A stretch of DNA of 64,000 nt, taken from positions 372,001-436,000 of the forward strand of contig NZ_JAIBKA010000001.1 in assembly GCF_022603395.1 (NCBI RefSeq), written 5' to 3'. Position numbers and translations under genes: made by a program. Below, piece by piece: positions 26,306 to 35,236 of this stretch (the first letter of the stretch is position 1; every line of letters starts with the position of its first letter). The DNA is from Desulfoferrobacter suflitae. GTDB taxonomy: Bacteria > Desulfobacterota > Syntrophobacteria > Syntrophobacterales > Syntrophobacteraceae. The notes beneath the pieces were generated by a model, which saw only the letters and a program-made list of their open reading frames with translations, was not told the origin of the DNA and ran no database searches.

Positions 26306-28291
26306 TTACATAAAATAATCGAAATCCGTTTCACGTTTCAGTCGTTTTCGCAATTTAAAAACGTAAGCCGGGAGCACATGCGGATTCAGTTCAACGTAAT
26401 TCTTCTCTCCCTGCCAGATGTACTTGTCGTCACTCAGCAAATCATGGCAGAGGTAAGGTTGATCGGCGGGAATGTCGAATTCCCGGATGGGAATTGTCAG
26501 CCACCCGGATTGGACATGAAAAGGATCCAGGTTCACCACCGTCAATATGCTCTCAGAGCCGTCATCAGCTTCTTTTCCGTAGAATAGCAAATAATCGTTA
26601 TCTACTTCGTAAAATTTCAGATTCCAGGTGGTTTGTAATGCGGAGTTTTCCCGGCGTATCCTGTTTACGCGCGCAATGAACTGTTTGAGGTTACCCGGCT
26701 GATCCCAATCCCAATGTTTAATCTCATACTTTTCAGAATTCAAATACTCTTCTTTTCCCGGAAGCGCGTCACTCAAGCAAAGTTCAAAAGCGGGACCGTA
26801 AATACCGTAGTTGGACGACAGTGTGGCGGCAAGGATCAGCTTGATGACAAAAGCCGGTCTACCGCCGTATTGCAAATATTCCGGAAGAATGTCCGGGGTA
26901 TTGGGCCAAAAATTCGGCCGGAAATATTCCTTTTGCTCGCTCTGGGTCAACTCCACCATGTAGTCGGTAATTTCTTTCTTGGAATTCCGCCAGGTGAAAT
27001 AGGTGTAAGATTGATTAAAGCCGATCTTGGCAAGCCGCTTCATCACTTTCGGCCGGGTAAAAGCTTCGGCAAGAAAGATCGTCTCGGGGTAGTCTTTTCT
27101 GATCTCACCGATGAGCCACTCCCAAAAAGGGAAAGGCTTGGTGTGCGGGTTATCGACTCTGAATATTCGAATGCCCTTGTCTATCCAGAAAAGGACGACG
27201 CTCTTGAGCTCCTCCCAAAGCTCGCGCCAGGCATCCGATTCAAAGTTGATGGGATAGATATCCTCGTATTTCTTGGGTGGATTTTCGGCATACTGCACGG
27301 TTCCGTCGGGACGCAGCTTGAACCAGGCACGATGCTCGCTGACATACGGGTGATCCGGAGAACACTGGAAGGCCAGATCCATTGCCACTTCAATGCCGTA
27401 GTCAGCGGCTTTCTTGACAAAATCTGCAAACTCCTGTTCGCTTCCAAGCTGCGGATGGATGGCTTTGTGCCCTCCCTCCGCTGCCCCGATGGCCCAAGGA
27501 CTGCCCGGATCATCCGTCGTCGCCACCGGTGAATTATTTTTCCCCTTGCGATTGGTTCTGCCAATGGGGTGAATGGGAGGCAGATAGAAAACATCGAACC
27601 CCATCTGCGCAATTTCCGGCAAGATCTTTACACAGTCTTTGAAATTTCCATGCCGGCCGGGCTGTTCCGAACATGATCGGGGGAAGCGTTCATACCAGGT
27701 GCTGTAGAGTGCTTTAGGTCGCTCCACAATGACCCTGAGCTCCCTGCAATAGCGCACGGCAAAAGTCAGATCGGGGTAGCGATTCATCAGTTGAACGGCT
27801 TCCTGCCCGCTTGCCATGAGCAGCGCCCGCCCGTGGTTATTTTCCCGCCCGATTGCCGCGGCCAGGTCGTTCAGCCTTGCGGCATCTTCGCCGGAAGCTC
27901 GTTGCGCACCTTCGTGCAGATATTGCACCCCGATCTGAAGATCCACATGGAGATCCTGCCCGGCCGCGCACTTCTTCGCTATGGCCTGCCGCCAAGTCTT
28001 GTAATGATCCACCCAGGCCAGGACGGTGTAGCAATAGGTTCCAAGCCCGTTGACGGTAAACTCGGCCGTCCAGGTGTCATTCTCGAGCAGGGTCATGTCG
28101 CACTCTGTCCAATCAATATCAACCCCTTTCTTATACAGGAGCCGTGCCGCCGGGGAATCATGACCGTCGGCGAAAATATCCGCCGTCACCGTCACCTTCT
28201 CCCCCATGACTCGCTTGATGGGAAAACAGCCCGCATCTATTTCCGGTTGCACATTCTCGATGACAATTCTCTTTCGCGCCCGCTCCGCCAT
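26306..28291 (-). CDS. glgE: Alpha-1,4-glucan:maltose-1-phosphate maltosyltransferase GlgE
   Basis: Extends alpha-1,4-glucans with maltose units from maltose-1-phosphate (GH13 subfamily 3). The product from ATG 28291 is 661 residues. It opens with MAERARKRIVIENVQPEIDAG and carries ADIFADGHD, YSTWYERFPRS, VFYLPPIHPIG, the nucleophile region IRIFRVDNPHTKPFPFWEWLI and EAFTRPKVM. A GGGAGA ribosome site precedes this ATG; an upstream in-frame start is less likely. It heads the glucan cluster, with maltokinase 64 bp downstream. Confidence 0.95.
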   Translation of the reverse strand: MAERARKRIVIENVQPEIDAGCFPIKRVMGEKVTVTADIFADGHDSPAARLLYKKGVDIDWTECDMTLLENDTWTAEFTVNGLGTYCYTVLAWVDHYKTWRQAIAKKCAAGQDLHVDLQIGVQYLHEGAQRASGEDAARLNDLAAAIGRENNHGRALLMASGQEAVQLMNRYPDLTFAVRYCRELRVIVERPKALYSTWYERFPRSCSEQPGRHGNFKDCVKILPEIAQMGFDVFYLPPIHPIGRTNRKGKNNSPVATTDDPGSPWAIGAAEGGHKAIHPQLGSEQEFADFVKKAADYGIEVAMDLAFQCSPDHPYVSEHRAWFKLRPDGTVQYAENPPKKYEDIYPINFESDAWRELWEELKSVVLFWIDKGIRIFRVDNPHTKPFPFWEWLIGEIRKDYPETIFLAEAFTRPKVMKRLAKIGFNQSYTYFTWRNSKKEITDYMVELTQSEQKEYFRPNFWPNTPDILPEYLQYGGRPAFVIKLILAATLSSNYGIYGPAFELCLSDALPGKEEYLNSEKYEIKHWDWDQPGNLKQFIARVNRIRRENSALQTTWNLKFYEVDNDYLLFYGKEADDGSESILTVVNLDPFHVQSGWLTIPIREFDIPADQPYLCHDLLSDDKYIWQGEKNYVELNPHVLPAYVFKLRKRLKRETDFDYFM

Positions 28292-28609
28292 ATTCTCCCT
28301 CTGTCCTGGTGCCGACAAGTATTTGATCAAGGTTCTCACATAGGGGCAATGGTATCTGGTCCCGTTGAAAAGCTTTAACGCTTAATATAAAGGACAATGA
28401 CTGACGATGCAACCCGAGCCACTTGTGTACCACGGTTGCACACTGGCCGTGCGGGCTTCCGTGAATCGTTCAAAAGACTTTTTTTCTTCCATCCAGACGA
28501 ATTCCGCAGTAGTTTACCGGGCGAGCCCGACGGGAACGGGCTCGCGTCCCTCACGGCCGCGCATTCTCAGGAGCGGAAGGTACTCAATTGCAACAGTGAT
28601 ATCAGCAGC
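28292..28609. other. Divergent intergenic region between glgE and the MFS gene
   Basis: Plus-strand TTGAAA (28365-28370) and TATAAA (28386-28391), 15 bp apart, form a possible promoter for the transporter. The MFS frame is open upstream to 28397, but that extension is not membrane-like, so a leader of about 200 nt is assumed. I see no other gene. Confidence 0.45.
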
Positions 28610-29905
28610 ATGAAAAAAATTGTTTCGTGGGCCTTTTACGACTGGGCCAACTCGGCTTTTGCCACAACCGTCATGGCGGGATTTTTCCCCGTGTTCTTCA
28701 AACAGTACTGGAGCGCCGGGCGCGAAGTCACACTGAGCACCTTCCACCTTGGAGCCGCAAACTCCGCGGCCAGTATCATCATAGCGCTCATGGCCCCGAT
28801 CCTCGGGGCCATAGCCGACCGCGGCAGCTCCAGGAAAAAGTTTCTATTCTACTTTGCCTCCATGGGCATTGTCATGACGGGGTCGCTCTATTTTGTGGCG
28901 CAGGGTGACTGGGAGCTCGCCGTCCTGATTTACGCGCTGGCTGCTGTTGGATTTTCCGGCGGCAATATCTTCTACGATTCACTGATCGTGATTGTAGCAA
29001 CGCAAGATAAACTGGATTTCGTGTCCGGCTTGGGATTCGCTCTTGGATATCTCGGCGGTGGATTGCTTTTCGCTGCCAATGTCCTCATGACACTGATGCC
29101 TCACAGTTTCGGACTCGCCGATGCGACTCAGGCGGTACGCGTTTCTTTCGTGACAGTGGCCGTCTGGTGGGCTGTGTTCTCACTGCCTATCTTTTTCTTT
29201 GTGAAGGAGCCCAAAAGTAGAGGAAGAAAGGTCGGAAAAGCTGTCGTAATTGAAGGCTTCCGGCAACTTCGCTCAACGTTCGGGAAAATCCGCAAGCTGC
29301 GCGTCGCATTTCTTTTTCTCATAGGCTACTGGCTCTACATTGACGGCGTGGACACCATCATCCGCATGGCGGTAGACTATGGACTCTCCCTTGGGTTTTC
29401 TTCCCAGAGTCTACTCACTGCGCTTCTGCTCACCCAGTTTGTGGGATTTCCATCCGCCATCGTCTTTGGCAAGCTGGGAGAACGGCTGGGGTCCAAAACC
29501 GGCATCTATATTGCTCTGGTGGTCTATCTGGGAGTAACGATTTACGGCTATTTCATGCAGCGGGAATCGGAATTTTACATTTTGGCCGTGGTGGTGGGCC
29601 TGGTGCAGGGCGGAGTGCAGTCGCTCAGCAGATCGTTTTATGCGCGCATCATTCCTCGTGGGCAGGCAGCCGAGTTCTTCGGCTTCTACAACATGCTTGG
29701 CAAGTTCGCCGCGGTCATAGGTCCACTGTTGATGGGCTGGGTGAGTCTATTGGGTGGTGACCCGCGATATTCAATACTCTCTATCAGCCTGCTTTTTCTT
29801 TGCGGCGGGTGTATTCTGTACTTTGTCGATGAAGAGGAAGGACGCCGCCTGGCTGCTGAGATCGATGCCGCATCCGTCCCAGAGCCTGGAGAAGCCGGAG
29901 GTTAA
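28610..29905 (+). CDS. MFS transporter of the UMF1/Atg22-like family
   Basis: A 431-residue protein with about twelve membrane segments. It begins KKIVSWAFYDWANSAFATTVM, the usual start of UMF1-type transporters (the WAxYDWANSAFAT motif), and carries GAIADRGSSRKKFLF between helices 2 and 3. The substrate is unknown; related proteins are called vacuole effluxers by similarity to Atg22. It is divergent from glgE. The ribosome site at ATG 28610 is weak. Confidence 0.85.
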   Translation: MKKIVSWAFYDWANSAFATTVMAGFFPVFFKQYWSAGREVTLSTFHLGAANSAASIIIALMAPILGAIADRGSSRKKFLFYFASMGIVMTGSLYFVAQGDWELAVLIYALAAVGFSGGNIFYDSLIVIVATQDKLDFVSGLGFALGYLGGGLLFAANVLMTLMPHSFGLADATQAVRVSFVTVAVWWAVFSLPIFFFVKEPKSRGRKVGKAVVIEGFRQLRSTFGKIRKLRVAFLFLIGYWLYIDGVDTIIRMAVDYGLSLGFSSQSLLTALLLTQFVGFPSAIVFGKLGERLGSKTGIYIALVVYLGVTIYGYFMQRESEFYILAVVVGLVQGGVQSLSRSFYARIIPRGQAAEFFGFYNMLGKFAAVIGPLLMGWVSLLGGDPRYSILSISLLFLCGGCILYFVDEEEGRRLAAEIDAASVPEPGEAGG

Positions 29906-30029
29906 TGCCAAGCGTCCAGGAAACGGACCGAAAATACCGGGGTCGCACGTCATTGCGACGCACCACCGCCCACGCGGCAGGAATCCAAAAAACCGCATGA
30001 TTGCAGGATTCCGGGGTACACCCGAAAGA

Positions 30030-30067
30030 CTGAAAGCACCCGGGCCCATTCCCGGACCGTCTTTCAG
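30030..30067. other. Inverted repeat upstream of the DUF4405 gene
   Basis: CTGAAAG (30030-30036) and CTTTCAG (30061-30067) flank a GC-rich core with CCCGGG and CCCGG. It may terminate the MFS transcript or act in the leader of the next gene. No T-run is present. Confidence 0.3.
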
Positions 30068-30086
30068 CAAAATTTGGGAGGAGCTC

Positions 30087-30428
30087 ATGAAAAAGGATCT
30101 GAAGTACTTCACCGATGTGTTGATGTTCATTGTTCTGACATCCATTGCCATCATCGGCCTATTAATGGCTTTCGTCATCCCTTCGGGCAGACAGGCAGCG
30201 GAGAGCAAATATTTCCTGGGATTGCACCGCCACGATTGGGGCGATATCCACTTATACCTTTCACTCTTTTTTTTAGTATTGCTGGCAATCCACCTCTGGC
30301 TGAACTGGACCTGGATTGTGCAAACCACCAGGAGCTATGTGGGCGACTACTGGAAGAAAGCTTTAGTGGCCATGGCCGGCGCGTGGTTGATCGTTCTGTT
30401 CGTCGCCTGGCTGGTAGTCCGCTTCTGA
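30087..30428 (+). CDS. DUF4405 membrane protein
   Basis: A 113-residue integral membrane protein with three helices. His residues lie at the membrane boundaries (LGLHRHDWGDIHLYLSLFFLVLLAIHLWLNW), the pattern of DUF4405 proteins, related to cytochrome b-like membrane anchors. Haem binding is possible but not shown. GGGAGGAG gives a strong ribosome site. The gene follows the MFS transporter by 180 bp. Confidence 0.75.
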   Translation: MKKDLKYFTDVLMFIVLTSIAIIGLLMAFVIPSGRQAAESKYFLGLHRHDWGDIHLYLSLFFLVLLAIHLWLNWTWIVQTTRSYVGDYWKKALVAMAGAWLIVLFVAWLVVRF

Positions 30429-30510
30429 CAATCAAGGGTTTCACCACAGAAGAGGACCCACCTGCTCTTGCCGTGGACTTCCTGCCTCCGCAGCCAACAT
30501 GCACTCTGCT

Positions 30511-31257
30511 TTAGGCGGCGGATTGCCTGCGTTTGAGCACCTCTCCGCGCACACTCACGGTAACCTCCTCCATCGGGATGGACTTGGCGGAAGCCTCCAT
30601 GCCCTTCTGGACAATGGCCGGAAGCGCTGAACAGCACGGCACCTCCATGTCAAGCACGGTCACACTCTGCACATTGGCGATCCTGAATATTTCAGCAAAT
30701 TTTTCCACGTATTCCCGGGCGTCGTCAAACTTGGGGCATCCCAGCAGGACAACTCTGCCCTCCACAAAATCCCTGTGGAAATTGGGATAGGCAACGGGAG
30801 CACAGTCCGCCGCCACCAACAGATGGGCTCCTCTGAGAAAAGGAGCTTTGGCGGGAACCAATCTGATTTGCACCGGCCAATGGCTCAGTGCGGACCGACC
30901 ACCCGTGTGACGGGCAGGCTCGTCAGCTTGTTTGCAGCTTGCTTCAAACATCTGTATCTGGCTGGATGGACAACCGCACGGCATGGGGCTCTCCGCCGCC
31001 TTCTGACGCTGTTCCTTCTCCTTCAGGTACTCTTCCACAGCCTCAGGATCAAACTCCTCAGCCTCCCGTTCTATGATTGTTAAAGCACCTTGAGGGCATT
31101 CACCCAGACACGCCCCAAGGCCGTCACAATAAGAGTCTTTCACAATCCGCGCCTTACCATCGATCACCTCAATAGCGCCCTCAGCGCAGGAAAGAACGCA
31201 CTGCCCGCAGCCGTCACAAAGCTCTTCATTGATTTCCACAATCTTTCGCGTTGCCAT
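30511..31257 (-). CDS. Ferredoxin-domain iron-sulfur protein (FrdX-like)
   Basis: The N-terminus (about 5-65) has two 4Fe-4S motifs, CDGCGQCVLSCAEGAIEV and CDGLGACLGECPQGAL. After a charged linker come MPCGCPSSQ, a region with HLLVAADCAPVAYPNFHRDFVEGRVVLLGCPKFDD, and PCCSAL, so further cysteines may bind metal. Many anaerobes encode such a protein beside the hybrid cluster protein, where it is called FrdX and is thought to supply electrons. ATG 31257 follows AGGAG. It is the third gene of the hcp-HD-ferredoxin run. Confidence 0.8.
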   Translation of the reverse strand: MATRKIVEINEELCDGCGQCVLSCAEGAIEVIDGKARIVKDSYCDGLGACLGECPQGALTIIEREAEEFDPEAVEEYLKEKEQRQKAAESPMPCGCPSSQIQMFEASCKQADEPARHTGGRSALSHWPVQIRLVPAKAPFLRGAHLLVAADCAPVAYPNFHRDFVEGRVVLLGCPKFDDAREYVEKFAEIFRIANVQSVTVLDMEVPCCSALPAIVQKGMEASAKSIPMEEVTVSVRGEVLKRRQSAA

Positions 31258-31316
31258 TATCTTCACTCCTACTGTATCGATTTACGTCATGATTTGAGCA
31301 CCACTGGTGCTCTGCA

Positions 31317-32042
31317 CTACAAAAGGTTCTCCCGGGCAAGCCGTTTGCCGGTGTCGGTAAAGAAGCTCTTCTCTATTATTTTTTCCAGTTTCTCCCGACT
31401 GAGTGGCTGATCTTTGTGATTTTCCTCAAGGTTGACGATCAGATCGGCATCGTAGAGAATCTTGAAATTGAGCGTCTCTTCAGCGCGCGGATGGTGGTGA
31501 TGGGCGATGATGTCGCACACTTCTTCAATCAAATCTTGTCTTGCCCCGAGTGCCGTCAGAATTTCCCGGGCAATGGGCGGCCCTTCCTCTTCCTGATAGC
31601 GGGCCGCAGTGCTGTTGTACTTGCGCTCAGCTTCCTTAATCCCGATATCGTGCAGGTAGCTTGCCGGAAGCACAATGGCCGGATCACCCCCCTCTTGCTT
31701 GACAATCTGCTCTGCATATCGTGCCACTTTGGTGGCATGGCCTATACGCTTGAAGTCTTTCTTGAAGTATTTTTTCATCTCGATGGCGACCCGATCCTTG
31801 AGCAAATCATCTCTTTGCGCCATGAGCTCGGGAGGAAGATCTCCCAGGCACTGCTCGGCAAATTTACAGTAAGAGGCACATCCGAAATCCATCTTGGGGT
31901 TGACAAACTTATGCCCACACTTCTTGCATCTTCTGGAAGATTCATCCTTAAAGAATTCGACCTCATGCCCACATTGGGGACATTTTTCCTCAAAAATAGC
32001 TCCCGCTTCCCAAAACCGGCTGTCTTGTCCGGGACATCTCAT
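31317..32042 (-). CDS. HD-domain protein with N-terminal zinc ribbon
   Basis: A 241-residue protein. The N-terminus has a zinc ribbon (CPQCGHEVEF..CKKCGHKF) and an extra Cys cluster (FGCASYCKFAEQC). The HD phosphohydrolase domain follows: HATKVARYAEQIVKQEGGD, SYLHDIGIKEAE, IIAHHHHPRAEE and LYDADLIVNLEEN give the H...HD...HH...D ligands. The substrate is not known. AGGAGGT precedes the ATG. It sits between hcp and the ferredoxin gene, suggesting a role in the same nitrosative or anaerobic stress response. Confidence 0.82.
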   Translation of the reverse strand: MRCPGQDSRFWEAGAIFEEKCPQCGHEVEFFKDESSRRCKKCGHKFVNPKMDFGCASYCKFAEQCLGDLPPELMAQRDDLLKDRVAIEMKKYFKKDFKRIGHATKVARYAEQIVKQEGGDPAIVLPASYLHDIGIKEAERKYNSTAARYQEEEGPPIAREILTALGARQDLIEEVCDIIAHHHHPRAEETLNFKILYDADLIVNLEENHKDQPLSREKLEKIIEKSFFTDTGKRLARENLL

Positions 32043-32183
32043 CGCATTTACCTCCTAAGATTTTTTCCGTTCTGACACGGAGAGCCGGAGCCAAAAGAAG
32101 AAGATCCGTCGATGCAACATGACTGATCCCGTCCGTTACCGCTCCTCGCTTCTCCGTGGTATCAGGCCCGGCGGTTTCTCCGA

Positions 32184-33818
32184 CTACCCCAGAATGGCTT
32201 TCAAATCTTCCTCGGGCGTGGTGATGGGCTTTATGTCGAAATTTTTCACCAGCACATCCAGTACATTCGGGCTGGTGAACGCGGGCAATGACGGTCCCAA
32301 CCGAATATCCTTGATCCCCAGGTGCAGCAGGGTGAGAAGAATAGCGACGGCTTTTTGTTCGTACCAGGACAAAATCAAGGAGAGCGGCAGATCATTGACC
32401 CCCACATTGAAGGCTTTGGCCAGAGCCACCGCTATCTGAATGGCGGAGTATGCGTCATTACACTGGCCAACATCCATCAGGCGCGGCAATGGTCCGATGG
32501 CGCCCAGCTCCTTGTCGAAGAACCGGAACTTACCGCAGGCCAGGGTGAGCACCACGCAGTCCTTGGGAACTTTTTCGACAAATTCCGTGTAATAGTTGCG
32601 GCCGGGCTTGGCACCGTCACAGCCTGCGACCAGGAAAAAGTGGCGAATGTCCTTATTTTTTACTGCCTCAATGACCGTATCGGCAACACCAAGAACCGTA
32701 TTATGGCCAAAACCGACCGTCACCGTCTTGCCATTGCTCGTCTCTTGATAGCCGGGTAGAGCCAGAGCCCGTTCAATTACCGGAGTGAAGTCGCGGTTCT
32801 TGATGTGGGTCACCTCCGGCCATCCCACCAGGCCCGTGGTGAAAATGTTTTGCTGATAGGCCCCCTGAGGCCTTTGTATGCAGTTGGTGGTCATCAGGAT
32901 AGCGCCCGGAAACTGGCTGAACTCCCTCTGCTGATTCTGCCAGGCGGTGCCGTAATGACCGTAAAAATGAGGATATTTTTTCAGTTCAGGGTAGCCGTGA
33001 GTCGGCAGCATCTCACCATGCGTATACACGTAGATGCCTTTACCTTCGGTTTGTTTCAACAGCTCTTCCAGATCCTTAAGGTCATGACCGGATATGAGAA
33101 TCGCTTTGCCTTCCTTGTGTCCCAATGGAACTTTGGTTGGAACGGGATGACCGTAGGTGCTCGTGTTGGCTTTGTCGAGCAGCTCCATTGTCGTGAGATT
33201 GACTTCGCCGCACTTGAGCACCAATGCCAGCCAGTCGTTCAGAGTGAGGTCCTTGCGCAGCGTCGCTGCCAGTCCTTCATGCACAAAAGCGTAGATGGCA
33301 TCATCGTCGTATCCCAGAATGTGCGCATGGTCGGCGTAAGCGGAGATTCCTTTGACACCGAACAACAGGGTGTGCTGCAGGGAGCGAATGTCCGGATCGA
33401 GGTCGGGATCAGACATCAAACCGACTTTTTCACCCTGGGCGAGCAGTCCTGAAATACTGCCTTCGGGTTTGAAATTGGCCGCATCTTCGGCAAAATCAAC
33501 CTTGCCGCCCGCCGCCTTGACTTTTTCCTTCAGTGCATCGCGCAATTCAACGGTGCGCTGGATCAAACCGACAAAGCGTTCGGAATCAAAATTCACATTG
33601 GTCAGGGTGGAAAACAGAGCCTCGCAGGTAAATACATTAACCGCTTTATCGTTGACGCCGACTTTGCGACCTTCTGTGGCGTAGAGCGCCAGCCCCTTGA
33701 GAGCATAAACCAGGAGATCCTGCAGAGTCGCCGTGTCCGGTTGCTTGCCGCACACCCCGATTTTGGTGCATCCTTCACCCTTGGCCGTTTGTTCACACTG
33801 ATAACAAAACATGGACAT
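32184..33818 (-). CDS. hcp: Hybrid cluster protein (hydroxylamine/NO reductase Hcp)
   Basis: Iron-sulfur protein that reduces NO or hydroxylamine in anaerobes. The 544 residues begin MSMFCYQCEQTAKGEGCTKIGVCG, the N-terminal cubane Cys motif of the short-spaced anaerobe type (class I). Hybrid-cluster ligands are visible in GHDLKDLEELL, MLPTHGYPELKKYPHFYGHYG, FPGAILMTTNCIQRP, FFLVAGCDGAKPGRNYY, LTLACGKFRF and DVGQCNDAYSA. ATG 33818 follows GGAG by six bases. A probable FNR/HcpR-type promoter lies upstream, and the divergent gene encodes a CRP-family regulator. Confidence 0.96.
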   Translation of the reverse strand: MSMFCYQCEQTAKGEGCTKIGVCGKQPDTATLQDLLVYALKGLALYATEGRKVGVNDKAVNVFTCEALFSTLTNVNFDSERFVGLIQRTVELRDALKEKVKAAGGKVDFAEDAANFKPEGSISGLLAQGEKVGLMSDPDLDPDIRSLQHTLLFGVKGISAYADHAHILGYDDDAIYAFVHEGLAATLRKDLTLNDWLALVLKCGEVNLTTMELLDKANTSTYGHPVPTKVPLGHKEGKAILISGHDLKDLEELLKQTEGKGIYVYTHGEMLPTHGYPELKKYPHFYGHYGTAWQNQQREFSQFPGAILMTTNCIQRPQGAYQQNIFTTGLVGWPEVTHIKNRDFTPVIERALALPGYQETSNGKTVTVGFGHNTVLGVADTVIEAVKNKDIRHFFLVAGCDGAKPGRNYYTEFVEKVPKDCVVLTLACGKFRFFDKELGAIGPLPRLMDVGQCNDAYSAIQIAVALAKAFNVGVNDLPLSLILSWYEQKAVAILLTLLHLGIKDIRLGPSLPAFTSPNVLDVLVKNFDIKPITTPEEDLKAILG

Positions 33819-33887
33819 GATCATCTCCTTTCCTGCGCTTTGGTTCTATGCTTGATTTGGCCTCAACCTGTCTGCGTTGTTGCGACT

Positions 33888-33930
33888 AACATAATCACGA
33901 CTTGGCAAAAGCTCCTTGATTTAAATCAAG
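33888..33930 (-). promoter_or_regulatory. FNR/HcpR-type activated promoter of hcp
   Basis: A perfect 16-bp palindrome, CTTGATTTAAATCAAG (33915-33930), contains the classical TTGAT-N4-ATCAA box. A TATGTT -10 element lies at 33893-33888 on the minus strand. With a start near 33881, the box centre is at about -41.5, the position expected for class II activation. Confidence 0.75.
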
Positions 33931-34041
33931 AAAATCATTTTTCCAAAAATCTTTGCGCGGACCGTCGCGTATTTTCATCAGCAGGACCAGAGGCCCTTTA
34001 GTCCGTTAATTGTACTGTAGCTGTTCGGCAGTGAATTCGCT

Positions 34042-34055
34042 TTGACATAAATCAA
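34042..34055. promoter_or_regulatory. Second TTGA-N6-TCAA box, upstream of the CRP-family gene
   Basis: TTGACATAAATCAA matches the same box type with one half-site change. It lies about 50 bp before the regulator's ATG and next to TATTTA (34066-34071), so the bound protein would overlap the -35 region. Negative autoregulation is the likelier role (inference). Confidence 0.6.
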
Positions 34056-34098
34056 GCGGTGGGATTATTTATGGAGCACACCCATTTTGGAGGATCGA

Positions 34099-34785
34099 AT
34101 GAGCCTGGCAGAACAGATCGCGAAGGTTGCTCTCTTTGAAGGCCTCCCCGAAACACAGCTGGAGGAAGTTGCAAGTATTGTCCTCACGCAGCAGTTCAAA
34201 CGAGGCGAGACCATATTCCTGGAGGGTGCCCAGGCAGACGGGTTCTATGTCACCGTTTCGGGGCGGGTAAAGATCTATAAGCTATCTCTGGAAGGCAAAG
34301 AGCAGATTCTCCACATCTTCGGCCCGGGAGAATGCTTTGCCGAAGTACCGGTCTTTTCGGGGGGCAGCTTCCCGGCACACGCTGAAGCTCTGGACGACGC
34401 AGCGGTGCTCTTTTTCCCCAGGAATTCTTTCGTGGAATTGATCCAACAGGAGCCATCACTGGCCATGAATATGCTGGCCGTGTTGTCCAGGAGGCTGAGG
34501 CAGTTCACCCACCTCATCGAAGACCTCTCGCTCAAGGAAGTCCCGGGCAGACTGGCCGTGTACCTGCTTTACCTGAGTGAACAGCAGGGCAAATCGGATG
34601 CCTTCAACCTGAACATCACCAAAGGGCAGTTGGCCAGCTTGCTGGGAACTATCCCCGAGACGCTTTCACGTATTCTGGGCAAAATGAATCAGATGCAATT
34701 GATTGAGGTCCAGGGCCCCAAAATCACAATAGTCGATCGCGAGGCTCTGGAAGATTTGGCCGCCGGGGAGAAGCTCGTTGGTTGA
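34099..34785 (+). CDS. CRP/FNR-family regulator, probable HcpR
   Basis: The 228 residues form a cyclic-nucleotide-binding-like domain (about 10-125, GETIFLEGAQADGFYVTVSGRVKIYKLS) and a winged helix. The recognition helix TIPETLSRILGKM has the E-xx-SR residues that FNR and DNR use to read TTGA/TCAA half-sites, matching the two boxes in the adjoining promoter. It has only one Cys, so it cannot hold the FNR iron-sulfur cluster; a haem/NO-sensing HcpR is the better fit. ATG 34099 follows GGAGG. Divergent from hcp. Confidence 0.82.
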   Translation: MSLAEQIAKVALFEGLPETQLEEVASIVLTQQFKRGETIFLEGAQADGFYVTVSGRVKIYKLSLEGKEQILHIFGPGECFAEVPVFSGGSFPAHAEALDDAAVLFFPRNSFVELIQQEPSLAMNMLAVLSRRLRQFTHLIEDLSLKEVPGRLAVYLLYLSEQQGKSDAFNLNITKGQLASLLGTIPETLSRILGKMNQMQLIEVQGPKITIVDREALEDLAAGEKLVG

Positions 34786-34816
34786 CCTCAAAGCTTTTCA
34801 GTGCATCGAGATTTCA

Positions 34817-35233
34817 CTATTCTCCAATAATTTTAACGAGAACGCGCTTGCGCCTGCGCCCATCGAATTCTCCATAGAATATGCGCTCCCACGTGCCCAG
34901 GTCGAGTTGGCCGGCGGTAACCGCCACCACCACTTCACGCCCCATGATCTGCCTTTTCATATGGGCATCGGCATTATCTTCTCCCACATTGTGGCGATAT
35001 TGCGCAACCGGCGCATGGGGCGCCAGCCGCTCCAGCCATTCATCGTAGTCCTGGTGCAGCCCGGATTCGTCATCGTTAATGAAAACCGAAGCAGTGATGT
35101 GCATGGCGTTGCACAGCACCAGGCCTTCCGTGATACCGCTTTCTCCAAGGCAGTCCTGCACCTGGCCGGTAATGTTGATAAAAGCCCGTCGCGTGGGGAC
35201 ATTGAACCAGAGTTCTTTGCGGTATGATTTCAT
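34817..35233 (-). CDS. YjbQ family protein (UPF0047)
   Basis: A 138-residue protein with the family signatures [80 protein letters not shown]. YjbQ proteins have weak thiamine-phosphate synthase activity; the true role is unclear. The conserved His and Asp/Glu residues of the metal-binding site are present. It starts three bases after the flavin reductase stop, so the two are co-transcribed. Confidence 0.92.
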   Translation of the reverse strand: MKSYRKELWFNVPTRRAFINITGQVQDCLGESGITEGLVLCNAMHITASVFINDDESGLHQDYDEWLERLAPHAPVAQYRHNVGEDNADAHMKRQIMGREVVVAVTAGQLDLGTWERIFYGEFDGRRRKRVLVKIIGE

Positions 35234-35236
35234 GGC

